DNA of 64,000 bases from Herbaspirillum sp. alder98 (GCF_020179755.1 NZ_JAIUCY010000012.1:62001-126000), one strand, 5' to 3'. Numbered from the stretch's first letter, positions 14,789 through 24,283 are shown. Notes: generated by a model not told the origin, from the letters alone. A program made the numbers and translations.

Positions 14789-17185
14789 CTATACCGCCAT
14801 ATTTTCCGACTGGTCCAGCATCATCGGCGCCCGCCAGGTGTTCAACCACTCGAGGAAGCGGTCGACCGGCATCGGCTTGCCCATGAAATAACCCTGCCCC
14901 TGGTCGCATCCCATCTGGCGCAGCAAGAACCACACAGCCTCGCTCTCGACGCCTTCGGCCACCACCCGCAAACCCAGGTTGTGCCCGAGATCGACCGTGG
15001 AACGCACGATCTTGGCGTCGTCCTGATCCTGCTCCATCTTCATCACGAACGACTTGTCGATCTTGAGTTCGTCCACCGGCAGCCGCTTCAGATAGGCCAG
15101 CGACGAATAGCCGGTGCCGAAGTCATCGATGCCCAGCGCAAAGCCCATGGCAGATAAACGTTCCAGCGTATGCTGGGCGCGCGCCGGGTCGTCCATGATG
15201 GCGCTCTCGGTGATCTCCAGGCAGAACGAGCCTGGCGACAGGCCATACCGCCCCAGGATGCTGAGGAAGGTCGCCGGCAATTCGAGGTCCATCAAGTCGC
15301 GGGTCGACAGGTTGACCGAGAACTTGAGGTCGATGCCGCGCATCTTGAGTTCGCCGCACACCCGGGCCACCTTGTCCATCATCCACGTCGTCAGCTGGCG
15401 GATGAAACCGGTGGTCTCGGCGAACGGAATGAAATTGTCCGGCCCGATGAAGCCTTTCTCGGGATGGATCCAGCGCACCAGCGCCTCGGCCCCCACCACC
15501 TCGCCGGTAGCCAGGTCCAGCTTGGGCTGCAGGTAGAGCATGAATTCGTCGCGCTCCAGGGCGCGCCGCAGTTCGGACAGCAGCGACAGGCTTTCCTGGC
15601 TGGTCTGGTCGATCGAATGGTCGTACACCATCACGCCGGAACCCTTGCGCTTGGCGGTGTACATCGCCACCTCGGCGTGCGACAGCAGTTCGTCGCTGCT
15701 CTGGCCATGCAACGGAAAACCGGCAATGCCGATGCCCGCCCCGAGGTCAACCGTCTGCTCCTGCAGCGACAGCGGATGCTCCAGCGCACGCAGTATCTGG
15801 GTCGCCTGCTCCAGCGCTTCGTCGAGATCGGTATCGGGCAGCAGGATGGCGAACTCGTCGCCCCCCAGCCGCGCCACCCGATCCATCGGCCGCTGCAGTT
15901 GCCCTGACAGGCGTTGCGCCACCTGGCGCAGCAGGTCGTCGCCGAAGCTGTGACCGAGCACGTCGTTGACCTGCTGGAAGCGGTCCAGGTCCATCATCAG
16001 CACGTGACACGACCCGCGCTTGGTCTGCGGCGCGGCCGCGATGGCGTCGTTGAGCAGATTGGCGAACTGCACCCGGTTGGGCAGGTCGGTGAGCTGGTCC
16101 TGGTAGGCCAGCCGCAGGATCTTCACTTCGCGCGAGGCGATCTCGGAACGCATGGTTTCGAAGGCATCCGACAGGCGACCGATCTCGTCATGGCGGCGGA
16201 TATGCGCCCCCTCGCTATAGTCACCGGCGCCGAGCCGCTTGGCCACGGCCGCCAGGTCGCGCAGCGGACTGGTGATGCGGCGCGCCATCACGGCACTGGC
16301 CAGCGCGGCGATGAGCACGCCCAGCACGCTGATGCTGAGCAGGATCACCTGCAATCGGTGATACGGCGCCACCGCCTCGCTCACCGAGCGCTGCAGCACC
16401 GCGACCGCGCGCTGGCCGCTGGAGGAGCGTGCCAGCGGCACCAGCTGGGTGCGATATTCGTTGTCGTCCAGGCGCAAGTCCGAAATGCGGGCGCTGTGCA
16501 ACTCGGAGCGCCCCATCTGCGAGGTCAGCATGGCGCTCGCCTGCGGCATCAGGGTCGACACATCCGACACCCAGCCGGTGGCGCCGCGGTTGCTGACCAT
16601 GATCGACACCTGCAGCGACGACAGCGCGCGCATGTCCGATATCAGTTGCTGGTCGACCGGAAAGCCCATCACTACCCAGGCAATCGTCACCGGCGCCTTG
16701 ACCGGCACCGCCACGATCTGGAACAGGCTGTCGCCGACGATCACGTTATCGGCCGCGCCATTCTCGGAGGCCGGCTTGCCGATCAGCTCCAGACTGCTGC
16801 GCTGGAGATCGGTGTCGGGATATTCGAGGGTCGAAGCGCGGATGCGGCCATCGGTGCCGATCAGCATCGCCATCGAGGCGCCGATGCGGGCGCCGTGGTT
16901 GGACAGCACCGACGTGATGGTGTCGCGGTCATCGGTGCCGATCGCCTGGCGAAAGCCGAAATCGGCCGCCAGCAGGCGCCCGCCCTGGGTCAGCTTTTGC
17001 GCGTTCTGGTCGAGCAGGCGGGCAAAGACGCGTTCACCGATGGCCAGTTCGTCCACGATGGCATTGCGCGCATTGCTGTCGATGGCGGTGCGAATGGCCG
17101 TGAAGCCGGCCAGCTGCACCACCACGATCAGGATGATGAAGAGCGCAACGATCTTGTTTTCCAGACGATACAGACGCACCGACAT
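14789..17185 (-). CDS. Membrane GGDEF-EAL protein (bifunctional c-di-GMP enzyme)
   Basis: The 798-residue protein has an N-terminal helix (about 11-33), a periplasmic Cache-like sensor (about 34-275), and a second helix (about 279-301). A HAMP domain, GGDEF and EAL follow. The cyclase site is intact (GGDEF at 441-445) with an inhibitory I-site RPMD at 432-435. The phosphodiesterase motif is intact (EALVRW at 567-572, later DDFGTGYSSL). It may make or break c-di-GMP in response to a periplasmic signal. Its operon partners are an exported cupredoxin-like protein upstream and a DUF3034 barrel and exported globin downstream, suggesting a redox or metal signal; that link is inference. Confidence 0.93.
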   Translation of the reverse strand: MSVRLYRLENKIVALFIILIVVVQLAGFTAIRTAIDSNARNAIVDELAIGERVFARLLDQNAQKLTQGGRLLAADFGFRQAIGTDDRDTITSVLSNHGARIGASMAMLIGTDGRIRASTLEYPDTDLQRSSLELIGKPASENGAADNVIVGDSLFQIVAVPVKAPVTIAWVVMGFPVDQQLISDMRALSSLQVSIMVSNRGATGWVSDVSTLMPQASAMLTSQMGRSELHSARISDLRLDDNEYRTQLVPLARSSSGQRAVAVLQRSVSEAVAPYHRLQVILLSISVLGVLIAALASAVMARRITSPLRDLAAVAKRLGAGDYSEGAHIRRHDEIGRLSDAFETMRSEIASREVKILRLAYQDQLTDLPNRVQFANLLNDAIAAAPQTKRGSCHVLMMDLDRFQQVNDVLGHSFGDDLLRQVAQRLSGQLQRPMDRVARLGGDEFAILLPDTDLDEALEQATQILRALEHPLSLQEQTVDLGAGIGIAGFPLHGQSSDELLSHAEVAMYTAKRKGSGVMVYDHSIDQTSQESLSLLSELRRALERDEFMLYLQPKLDLATGEVVGAEALVRWIHPEKGFIGPDNFIPFAETTGFIRQLTTWMMDKVARVCGELKMRGIDLKFSVNLSTRDLMDLELPATFLSILGRYGLSPGSFCLEITESAIMDDPARAQHTLERLSAMGFALGIDDFGTGYSSLAYLKRLPVDELKIDKSFVMKMEQDQDDAKIVRSTVDLGHNLGLRVVAEGVESEAVWFLLRQMGCDQGQGYFMGKPMPVDRFLEWLNTWRAPMMLDQSENMAV

Positions 17186-17223
17186 CCCCCTGTTGTGCTT
17201 GATGGTTTAGCGATCCCAGCCGC

Positions 17224-17841
17224 CTACAGCGGCACGCCCTTGACACCCAGCTTGATCGACGCCCGGCCATCACCCTGCACCTGCAACGGCTGTGCGACGG
17301 CAGGCTCGTTCTGCGGCATGCGGAAGTACCAGGCCTTGAGCGCGTAGCTGCCGTTGGCAATGCCTTCCAGGCGCACCGTGCCGCTACGGTCGGTGACGCC
17401 GAAGAATGGCGTGTTGACCACTTGCACGAAGGCCACCATCTGGTCGTGGATGTTGCAGCCCAGCACCACCAGGCCCGGCTTGTCGAATACCACCGGGCTG
17501 CCGGGCGTGCCGGAATACAGTTTCAGTTCGAAGGTCTTGGCGGGAGAAAAGGAATAAACGTGGTGTCGCACCGAGTCGTTGTTGGGGAACACGATGGCCG
17601 TGCCCGTCTGCACCACCGACACCAACGGAAAGAACGTCTTGTCTTTCTGTTCGATCGACGCCTGGCGGGCCGGCTTGAAGTTGCCCCCGCCTTGCGGCTC
17701 GGCATACACCACCGCGTTGGGCAAGGGCTGGCCGGCAGCGTCCAGCACCTGCACCACCACTGCCGCCTGTAGCGGCAACGCCAGCATGGCCCCTGCCATC
17801 AGCACGCCTGCCCGCAATCGGGCGCTAGTTGTCTGCCACAT
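17224..17841 (-). CDS. Exported cupredoxin-like protein (methylamine-utilisation-type)
   Basis: The 205-residue protein has a signal peptide (residues 1-26). A beta-rich domain follows, opening with VVVQVLDAAGQPLPNAVVYA. Possible type-1 copper ligands are His93/His94 in SVRHHVYSFS and Cys129, His132 and Met135 in GCNIHDQM, the order expected of a cupredoxin. The family is often named methylamine utilization protein, but no methylamine dehydrogenase genes are present. The ATG at 17841 was chosen because the signal peptide starts there. It is the first gene of the operon, with 38 bp to the GGDEF-EAL gene. Copper binding is inferred from residue order only. Confidence 0.78.
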   Translation of the reverse strand: MWQTTSARLRAGVLMAGAMLALPLQAAVVVQVLDAAGQPLPNAVVYAEPQGGGNFKPARQASIEQKDKTFFPLVSVVQTGTAIVFPNNDSVRHHVYSFSPAKTFELKLYSGTPGSPVVFDKPGLVVLGCNIHDQMVAFVQVVNTPFFGVTDRSGTVRLEGIANGSYALKAWYFRMPQNEPAVAQPLQVQGDGRASIKLGVKGVPL

Positions 17842-17992
17842 GATCGAATGAGATTGATTGAAAATGGAGCCGGTCCCTCGCGCAATGTTGTACGCCCGGC
17901 AGTAAATTTTCAATCACTATACGGCAGCACCCCGGAAAAAACATAAGGACTTTTCTGAGTTGCCCTGCGGCATCAACACCCTCAAGCGATGC

Positions 17993-18610
17993 TCAGGCGG
18001 CGCGCGCCGAGGTCAGGTAACCCATCACCGCCGGCAGGATCTCAGGCCGGATACTGCCCGCCGACAGGCCGCCCGGGCCGGTCAGCACCACCGCATTGAT
18101 CAGCGCCTTGAGCATGCGCTGGATGACGAACGTGGCGACGTCGAGGTCGGGCGGCGTGACCACCCCGCGGTGCTTCTGCAGCACGCCCCGGATCGCATCG
18201 AAGAAACGCTGCCGGACTTCGCCCGACACCGGCAGGTTATAGGCCGGAAATTCTTCTTCCAGGATGCGGTTCAGTTCGGGCTCCAGCAGGTGCGCCGCGA
18301 CCAGCGCGTCGATCAAGGCCTCGAAGTCGTCACGCAACGAACCGGCGCCGTCGATATGCGCGGCCACGTCTTCGAACAGGGCCAGCATGCGCGAGACATG
18401 ACGCTCGCGCAGCGCGAAGATCAGCGCGTCCTTGTTGGGAAAATACTGGTACAGCGAACCGACGCTGATGCCAGCCGACTCGGCGACCAGGTTGGTGTTG
18501 GTCTTGGCGTAGCCGCGTTCGACCAGTACCCGCGACATGGCGTCGAGAATGGTGTCGACCATGGCGCGGGAGCGTGCCTGGCGGGGTTCCTTGCGGGGTT
18601 GCAGTTTCAT
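17993..18610 (-). CDS. TetR family regulator of the adjacent efflux operon
   Basis: The 205-residue protein has a TetR N-terminal DNA-binding domain: RQARSRAMVDTILDAMSRVL, then the helix-turn-helix ESAGISVGSLYQYFPNKDALI at about 45-65. A divergent C-terminal ligand domain follows. It is transcribed away from the OMF-EmrA-EmrB operon across a 300-bp region with repeated operator-like sequence. It is therefore probably a drug-responsive repressor of the pump and possibly of itself. The ligand is unknown. Confidence 0.9.
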   Translation of the reverse strand: MKLQPRKEPRQARSRAMVDTILDAMSRVLVERGYAKTNTNLVAESAGISVGSLYQYFPNKDALIFALRERHVSRMLALFEDVAAHIDGAGSLRDDFEALIDALVAAHLLEPELNRILEEEFPAYNLPVSGEVRQRFFDAIRGVLQKHRGVVTPPDLDVATFVIQRMLKALINAVVLTGPGGLSAGSIRPEILPAVMGYLTSARAA

Positions 18611-18909
18611 TGTTCAGTTCAGCTTACCGTGATGAATTCGATCGATCCGATGCGAATTCGCAACATGAGTTATTGTTCGCATTGAACAACATGAGTTATT
18701 GTTCGTATCCCCGAGTATAATACAAAAATGAGTTTTTACTCGTCAGAATTCTAAACGTAGTCGCGTAAAGATTTGCATGGGTTGGTCTGCATCACGACCA
18801 CCCGCATGCGAGCGCCGCAGGCCACGCCAAGGCTGAACAGGGTAACAACCATCGGACAACACTAAAACGCGAAAGCAACAACAAGCTCGCATCGCCAAAG
18901 AAATTCAAC
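18611..18909. promoter_or_regulatory. Divergent regulatory region between tetR and the efflux operon
   Basis: Two exact 19-bp copies of CAACATGAGTTATTGTTCG lie at 18661-18679 and 18687-18705. A degenerate third copy, ATGAGTTTTTACTCG, lies at 18728-18742. A TATAAT (18716-18721) sits between the second and third copies and could be the -10 of the efflux operon. GCGAATTCGC (18652-18661) is a perfect 10-bp palindrome at the edge of the first copy. The copies look like TetR operators placed to block the promoter. No gene is seen in this stretch. Confidence 0.65.
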
Positions 18910-20418
18910 GTGAAAAATTCCATGCACTGTATTACGTCGCCCGCCCGCAGGCTTCGGGCGATTGCCGCTGTCACCGCGCTGATCGGCCTGGTCGGCCTGT
19001 CGGGCTGCGCCAGTTTCGAGGGGATCGGCAGCGACCGCAAGATCGCCCAGCCAGGCGACTTCGCCACCCAGCGCAGCCTGGCCGATCCGGCCCAGGCCAC
19101 GGCCGGCCAATGGCCCGGCAGCGACTGGGTACGCCAGTTCGGCGATGACCAACTGGTGGCCCTGATCGACGAAGCGCTGACCGCCAATCCCGGCCTGCAG
19201 CAGGCGCGGGCGCGCGTGGCGGCAGCCGGCGCCATCGCCGAATCGCGGGGCGCGCCGTTGTTGCCCAGCGTCACCGCCGATGCCTCGTTTACCCGCAACC
19301 AGTTCTCGTCCACCACCATCTACCCTGCCCCCTACGGCGGCAACTGGTACAACGACAAGAAGGCGATGCTCAACATCGGCTACGAGCTCGACCTGTGGAA
19401 CAAGAACCATGCGGCCCTGGCGCAAGCCATTTCCAACGAAAAGGCCAGCCAGGCCAGCGAGCAGGAAGCGCGCCTGGTGCTGACGGCGGCCATCGTCTCG
19501 GCGTACAGCCAGCTGGCCACGCAGTACGCGCTGCATGACATCCTGCAACGCACGGTCGACCAGCGCGCCGCGCTGCAGAACATTACCGGCGAACGCGTTC
19601 GCACCGGCCTGGATACCCAGATCGAGCGCGACCAGTCGCGCAGCAGCAGCGCTGACGCCCGCGCCCAGCTGGAACAGAGCGAAGGCCAGATCCTGCTCAC
19701 GCGCCAGCAACTGGGCGCCCTGAGCGGTCGCGGCCCGGATCGCGGCCTGCAACTGGCGCCGCCGCAAGCGACACGCCTGGTCACCCCGCCGCTGCCGGCC
19801 GAGTTGCCGCTGAACCTGCTGGGCCGTCGCCCCGATATCGTCGCCGCGCGCTGGCAGGTGGAAGCCGCCAGCCAGGGCATCGAGGTGGCGCGGGCGCGTT
19901 TTTATCCCGACATCAACCTGTCGGCGATGATCGGTTTCGACACGCTGCTCAACAACAATCCCTTCACGGCGGCCAGCAAGAGCATCGCCTTCGGCCCGGC
20001 GATTTCGCTGCCGATCTTCGAAGGCGGCGCGCTGCGGGCCGGGCTCAAGGGCGAGTACGCCAACTATGAGCTGGCCGTGGCGACCTATAACCGCACGCTC
20101 GACGACGCCTATACCGATGTCGCGCGCCAGATCGCCCAGATCCATTCGAGCGAGCGCCAGTTGCCGATCCGGCGCGAAGCCCTGGAGGCTGCAGAACGGG
20201 CCTTCAGGCTGGCCAGCGAACGCTATCGCCTGGGACTGGTGTCGCAACTGACGTTGCTCAGCGCCGAAACCGCGGTGCTGGCCCAGCGCCAGGCCATGGT
20301 GACGCTGGAGGCGGCGCGCCGCGACCAGCAGATCGCCCTGTTCAAGGCCTTGGGCGGCGGCTTCGAGGCAGGCCAGGCCGGTCTGGCCCTGAGTTCGCCG
20401 GCGCCGCGCAGCCCTTAA
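18910..20418 (+). CDS. Outer membrane factor lipoprotein of a tripartite efflux pump (NodT family)
   Basis: The 502-residue protein has a lipoprotein signal with lipobox LSGC (Cys about 36). A TolC/NodT-like body follows with two homologous halves: an N-terminal WWxxF-like start (DWVRQFGDDQLVALIDEAL) and the typical LGRRPDIVAARWQVEAAS stretch. It forms the outer-membrane duct for the EmrAB pump encoded next. The start is a GTG at 18910 with only a weak AAAGAA upstream; an ATG four codons later is the alternative. An 87-bp gap separates it from the adaptor gene. Confidence 0.9.
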   Translation: MKNSMHCITSPARRLRAIAAVTALIGLVGLSGCASFEGIGSDRKIAQPGDFATQRSLADPAQATAGQWPGSDWVRQFGDDQLVALIDEALTANPGLQQARARVAAAGAIAESRGAPLLPSVTADASFTRNQFSSTTIYPAPYGGNWYNDKKAMLNIGYELDLWNKNHAALAQAISNEKASQASEQEARLVLTAAIVSAYSQLATQYALHDILQRTVDQRAALQNITGERVRTGLDTQIERDQSRSSSADARAQLEQSEGQILLTRQQLGALSGRGPDRGLQLAPPQATRLVTPPLPAELPLNLLGRRPDIVAARWQVEAASQGIEVARARFYPDINLSAMIGFDTLLNNNPFTAASKSIAFGPAISLPIFEGGALRAGLKGEYANYELAVATYNRTLDDAYTDVARQIAQIHSSERQLPIRREALEAAERAFRLASERYRLGLVSQLTLLSAETAVLAQRQAMVTLEAARRDQQIALFKALGGGFEAGQAGLALSSPAPRSP

Positions 20419-20505
20419 CCCTTACTCGACAGAACACCGTGCGCGCCGCACCTTCGGGTGGGGCCAGCGCCATCGACTCTCACGCCAAACGATACGGAAA
20501 AAAAC

Positions 20506-21717
20506 ATGAGTGAAACCACCGCCCCCGGCACACCCGCAGCCAACCCGAAACCCAACGGCCGCCGCAAATTCCAGTTGCTGCTGCTGACCATCGTGCTGCT
20601 GGCCATTGCAGTGGCCTGTTTCCTGTACTGGTTCCTGCATTCCCGCTTCTTCGAAGAAACCGACGACGCCTACGTGGGCGGCAACGTGGTCCAGATCTCG
20701 GCCCAGGTCGGCGGCACCGTGACCGCCGTCAAGGCCGACGACACCCAGGTGGTGCAGGCCGGCCAGCAACTGGTGACGCTGGACGCCGCCGACAGCAAGG
20801 TCGCCCTGTCGCAGGCCGAGGCCGCGCTGGCCCAGGCGGTGCGCCAGACGCGCCAGCTGTTTCTCAACAACGATACGCTGGCGGCCAATGTGGCGGCGGC
20901 CGAATCGAACCTGAACCGCGCCCGCGATGACCTTCAGCGCCGCCAGGCCGGCCTGGCCTCGGGCGCCGTGTCGCAGGAAGACGTCTCGCACGCCCGTGAC
21001 GCCCAGAAGAGCGCCAGCGCCGCGCTCGACCAGGCGCGTGCCGCCGCTGCCGCCAACCGCGCACTGACCGACCATACCAGCGTCACCGAGCACCCCAATG
21101 TGCTGCAGGCGGCCGCTGCCGTGCGCAACGCCTACCTGGCCTATGCGCGCGTGAACGTGGTCGCGCCGGTGGCCGGCTTCGTCTCGAAGCGCTCGGTGCA
21201 GGTCGGCCAGCGCATCGCCGCCGGTGCGCCGCTGATGGCCATCGTCCCGCTCGAACAGATCTGGATCGACGCCAACTTCAAGGAAGGCCAATTGAAGCAC
21301 ATCCGCATCGGCCAGCCGGTCGAAGTGATTGCCGATATCTACGGCGACGACGTCAAGTACAAGGGCACCGTGGTGGGCTTTTCGGCTGGCACCGGCGGCG
21401 CCTTCTCGCTGCTGCCGGCGCAGAACGCCACCGGCAACTGGATCAAGGTGGTGCAACGGGTGCCGGTGCGCATCGCGCTCGACCCTGAACAGGTGCGCGC
21501 CCATCCGCTGCGCGTCGGCTTGTCGACCACCGCCACGGTCGATATCCATGGCGACGGCCGGGCGCTCGAGAGCGTCGCCACCAACTACCAGACCAGCGTC
21601 TTCAACGACCTGGGCAAGCAGGCCGACGAGATCGTCGAACGCATCATCGGCGACAACGCCAGCGGCCTGGCGGCGCCCAGAAAGAGCCGGGCCGCCATGG
21701 TCGTGCCGCATACCTGA
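20506..21717 (+). CDS. emrA: EmrA-type membrane fusion protein (HlyD family)
   Basis: The 403-residue adaptor has a cytoplasmic N-terminus and one membrane helix (FQLLLLTIVLLAIAVACFLYW). The conserved ETDDAYVGGNVVQISAQVGG start of the biotinyl-lipoyl domain follows, then a long coiled coil and a second lipoyl half (VVAPVAGFVSKRSVQVGQRI). It bridges the inner-membrane EmrB and the outer-membrane factor. The ATG at 20506 starts just before the membrane helix. The first about 16 codons of the longer open frame are unlikely to be translated. The gene sits between its two partners. Confidence 0.92.
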   Translation: MSETTAPGTPAANPKPNGRRKFQLLLLTIVLLAIAVACFLYWFLHSRFFEETDDAYVGGNVVQISAQVGGTVTAVKADDTQVVQAGQQLVTLDAADSKVALSQAEAALAQAVRQTRQLFLNNDTLAANVAAAESNLNRARDDLQRRQAGLASGAVSQEDVSHARDAQKSASAALDQARAAAAANRALTDHTSVTEHPNVLQAAAAVRNAYLAYARVNVVAPVAGFVSKRSVQVGQRIAAGAPLMAIVPLEQIWIDANFKEGQLKHIRIGQPVEVIADIYGDDVKYKGTVVGFSAGTGGAFSLLPAQNATGNWIKVVQRVPVRIALDPEQVRAHPLRVGLSTTATVDIHGDGRALESVATNYQTSVFNDLGKQADEIVERIIGDNASGLAAPRKSRAAMVVPHT

Positions 21718-21740
21718 TCCGCCCCGTCGACTGAACTCCT

Positions 21741-23306
21741 ATGGCCAACAGCCCTACTCCATATAGCCCGCCGCCGCCCCTCAAGGGCGGTGCGCTGGTG
21801 CTCGGTACCTTGTCGGTATCGCTGGCGGTGTTCATGAACGTGCTCGATTCGTCGATCGCCAACGTGGCCATTCCCACCATCTCGGGCAACCTTGGCGTGT
21901 CGATCGATGAAGGCACCTGGGTGATCACCTCGTTTGCCGCCGCCAATGCCATCTCGATTCCCCTCACCGGCTGGCTGACCCAGCGCGTGGGCGCGGTGCG
22001 CCTGTTCGTCTCGTCGGTGCTGCTGTTCGTGATCGCATCCTGGCTCTGCGGCCTGGCGCCGACGCTGCCGATCCTGCTGGCCGCGCGGGTGCTGCAAGGC
22101 CTGGTGGCCGGGCCCATGGTGCCGCTGTCGCAGTCGTTGCTGCTGGGGGCCTACCCCAAATCCAAGGCTTCCTTCGCGCTGGCGCTATGGGGCATGACGG
22201 CGGTGGTCGCGCCGGTGGCCGGGCCGGCGCTGGGCGGCTGGATCACCGACAGTTATACCTGGCCCTGGATCTTCTACATCAATATCCCGGTCGGGCTGGT
22301 GGCGGCTGGCATCACGCTGGCCATCTATCGCTCGCGCGAGACGCCCAAGCGCGAGCTGCCGATCGACAAGATCGGGCTGGCCTTGCTGGTGACCTGGGTG
22401 GCGGCGTTCCAGATCATGCTCGACAAGGGCAAGGATCTCGACTGGTTCGCCTCGCCCACCATCATCACGCTGGGCGTGATTGCGGCGGTCGCATTCGCCT
22501 ACTTCATCATCTGGGAGCTGAACAACGACCATCCGGTGGTCGACCTGCGCCTGTTCGGGCGACGCAACTTTGCCGGCGGCACGATTGCCATCTCGATCGG
22601 CTACGGCGTGTTCTTCGGCAACCTGGTGATCCTGCCGCAGTGGCTGCAGCAATACCTGGGGTATCGCTCGATCGATTCGGGCCTGTCGACGGCGCCCATC
22701 GGCATCTTCGCAGTGATCCTGATGCCGCTGATCGGACGCTTCCTGCCGCTGGTCGATGCGCGCAAGGTGGCCACGGTGTCGTTCGTGTGCTTCGCCGGCG
22801 TGTTCTGGTTGCGCTCGCGCTACAACCTGGAGGTCGACCAGTGGACCGTGATCCTGCCCACCTTGCTGCAGGGCATTCCGACGGCGATGTTCTTCGTGCC
22901 GCTGACGGTGCTGTTGCTGTCGGGCCTGCCGCCCGAACGGATTCCGGCGGCCGCAGGGCTGTCGTCGTTCGTGCGGGTGTTCTGTGGCGCCATCGGCACC
23001 TCGATCTCGACCACCGCCTGGAATAACCGCACCATCATGCACCATGCGCAGTTGACCGAGCACGCCACGCCCTACAGCCCCTGGCTGCAGCAAAGCCTGG
23101 ACAACATCAGTTCGTTGCTGGGGCTCAACCCGGAACAGGCGGCCGGCATGATCGAACGCACCGTCACGTTCCAGGCGGCCATGCTGGGCATCAACGATAT
23201 CTTCTTCGTGTCGGCCATCATCTTCCTGGCCATCATCCCGTTGATCTGGATCATCAAGCCCTCCAAGGGTGGCGCCGGCGCGGCCGAGGCATCGGCCGCA
23301 CACTGA
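21741..23306 (+). CDS. emrB: EmrB-type MFS multidrug transporter (DHA2, 14 TM)
   Basis: The 521-residue protein carries DHA2-family marks: VFMNVLDSSIANVAIPTISG in the first helix (motif D1), GWLTQRVGAVRLF (motif A) and GPALGGWITDSYTWPWIFYIN (motif C). About 14 membrane helices are expected. It is the proton-driven inner-membrane pump working with EmrA and the outer-membrane factor. It is 23 bp after emrA and is followed by a strong terminator, so it closes the operon. The substrate cannot be predicted. Confidence 0.93.
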   Translation: MANSPTPYSPPPPLKGGALVLGTLSVSLAVFMNVLDSSIANVAIPTISGNLGVSIDEGTWVITSFAAANAISIPLTGWLTQRVGAVRLFVSSVLLFVIASWLCGLAPTLPILLAARVLQGLVAGPMVPLSQSLLLGAYPKSKASFALALWGMTAVVAPVAGPALGGWITDSYTWPWIFYINIPVGLVAAGITLAIYRSRETPKRELPIDKIGLALLVTWVAAFQIMLDKGKDLDWFASPTIITLGVIAAVAFAYFIIWELNNDHPVVDLRLFGRRNFAGGTIAISIGYGVFFGNLVILPQWLQQYLGYRSIDSGLSTAPIGIFAVILMPLIGRFLPLVDARKVATVSFVCFAGVFWLRSRYNLEVDQWTVILPTLLQGIPTAMFFVPLTVLLLSGLPPERIPAAAGLSSFVRVFCGAIGTSISTTAWNNRTIMHHAQLTEHATPYSPWLQQSLDNISSLLGLNPEQAAGMIERTVTFQAAMLGINDIFFVSAIIFLAIIPLIWIIKPSKGGAGAAEASAAH

Positions 23307-23319
23307 CGCGCACCACGGC

Positions 23320-23361
23320 AAAAAGCGCCGGCCCTCGTGCGAGGGACCGGCGCTTTTTTTT
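23320..23361. terminator. Bidirectional rho-independent terminator
   Basis: AAAAAGCGCCGG pairs with CCGGCGCTTTTT around an inner CCCTC/GAGGG stem, with a T-run on both strands. It ends the efflux operon on the plus strand and the formylglutathione hydrolase gene on the minus strand. Confidence 0.92.
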
Positions 23362-23383
23362 ATGCGCCTTGCCGGGCCGCTGG

Positions 23384-24283
23384 TCAGGCGGTCAGGATGC
23401 GGTGATGAAAGCGCAAGTGATCTTCCATAAACGTCGAGATGAAGTAATAGCCGTGATCGTAGCCTTCATGGCGACGCAACGTCAGCGGCTGGCCGGCGGC
23501 CTGGCAGGCGGCCTCGAACTCGTGCGGCAACAGTTGCTCGGCGAGGAATTTGTCGCCCAGGCCCTGATCCACCAGGATGCCCTGCGGAAATGGCGCCTGC
23601 AACGTGCGCATCAGTTCGCTGGCGTCGTACTGCGCCCAGGCCTGGCGGTCGGCGCCCAGATAGTTACCCAGCGCCTTGTGTCCCCACGGACATTTGGAGG
23701 GCGCGGCAATCGGTGCGAAGGCCGAGACCGAGCGATAGAGGTCACGATTGCGCAGCGCCAGCGTCAAGGCGCCATGGCCTCCCATCGAGTGACCGAAAAT
23801 ACCGATACGCTGCGGATCGGCAGCGAAGTCGCGCAGGATGGTCTGGCGCAGGCCATGCACCACATACGAATACATGCGGTAGTTTTTTTCCCACGGCGCC
23901 TCGGTCGCGTCGACGTAGAAGCCGGCGCCCACGCCGAAGTCCCAGCTGTCGCTCTCGCCGTCGATACCGGCGCCACGCGGGCTGGTGTCGGGCGCCACCA
24001 GGATCAGGCCCAGTTCGGCCGCGATACGCTGCGCACCGCCCTTGATCATGAAGGTTTCTTCTGTGCATGTCAGGCCCGCCAGGTAGAACAGCACCGGCAG
24101 CTTGGCGCCGGCCTTGGCCTGGGGGGGCGTGAACACCGAGAAACGCATCGGCAGGCCGATCTCGGCCGACTCGTGGCGATAAAAGCCCTGCACGCCGCCG
24201 AAGCAGGCATGTTCACTCAGGGTTTCGATCATGGGGCCGGCGTCAGCCGTAGTGTGCCCCGCTGCTGAGATGCTTGTATTCAT
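23384..24283 (-). CDS. fghA: S-formylglutathione hydrolase
   Basis: The up to 299-residue protein hydrolyses S-formylglutathione to formate and glutathione in formaldehyde detoxification. It is an esterase-D-like alpha/beta hydrolase: FYLAGLTCTEETFMIKGGAQ is the family signature, the nucleophile Ser166 lies in GHSMGG, and WDFGVGAGFYVDAT is conserved. The glutathione-dependent formaldehyde dehydrogenase gene that often accompanies it is not here. The start is uncertain: the ATG at 24283 or one 17 codons in (24232), since neither has a clear ribosome-binding site; the shorter form fits the usual family N-terminus (IETLSEHACFGG). Confidence 0.92.
   Translation of the reverse strand: MNTSISAAGHTTADAGPMIETLSEHACFGGVQGFYRHESAEIGLPMRFSVFTPPQAKAGAKLPVLFYLAGLTCTEETFMIKGGAQRIAAELGLILVAPDTSPRGAGIDGESDSWDFGVGAGFYVDATEAPWEKNYRMYSYVVHGLRQTILRDFAADPQRIGIFGHSMGGHGALTLALRNRDLYRSVSAFAPIAAPSKCPWGHKALGNYLGADRQAWAQYDASELMRTLQAPFPQGILVDQGLGDKFLAEQLLPHEFEAACQAAGQPLTLRRHEGYDHGYYFISTFMEDHLRFHHRILTA

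Noticed and set aside
17224..17841. A methylamine dehydrogenase locus
   Set aside because: The family is sometimes named after methylamine utilisation, but no mau structural genes are present around it.
18661..18705. A CRISPR array from the two 19-bp direct repeats
   Set aside because: Only two exact copies separated by 7 bp occur, spacers are far too short, and there are no cas genes; operator copies explain them better.
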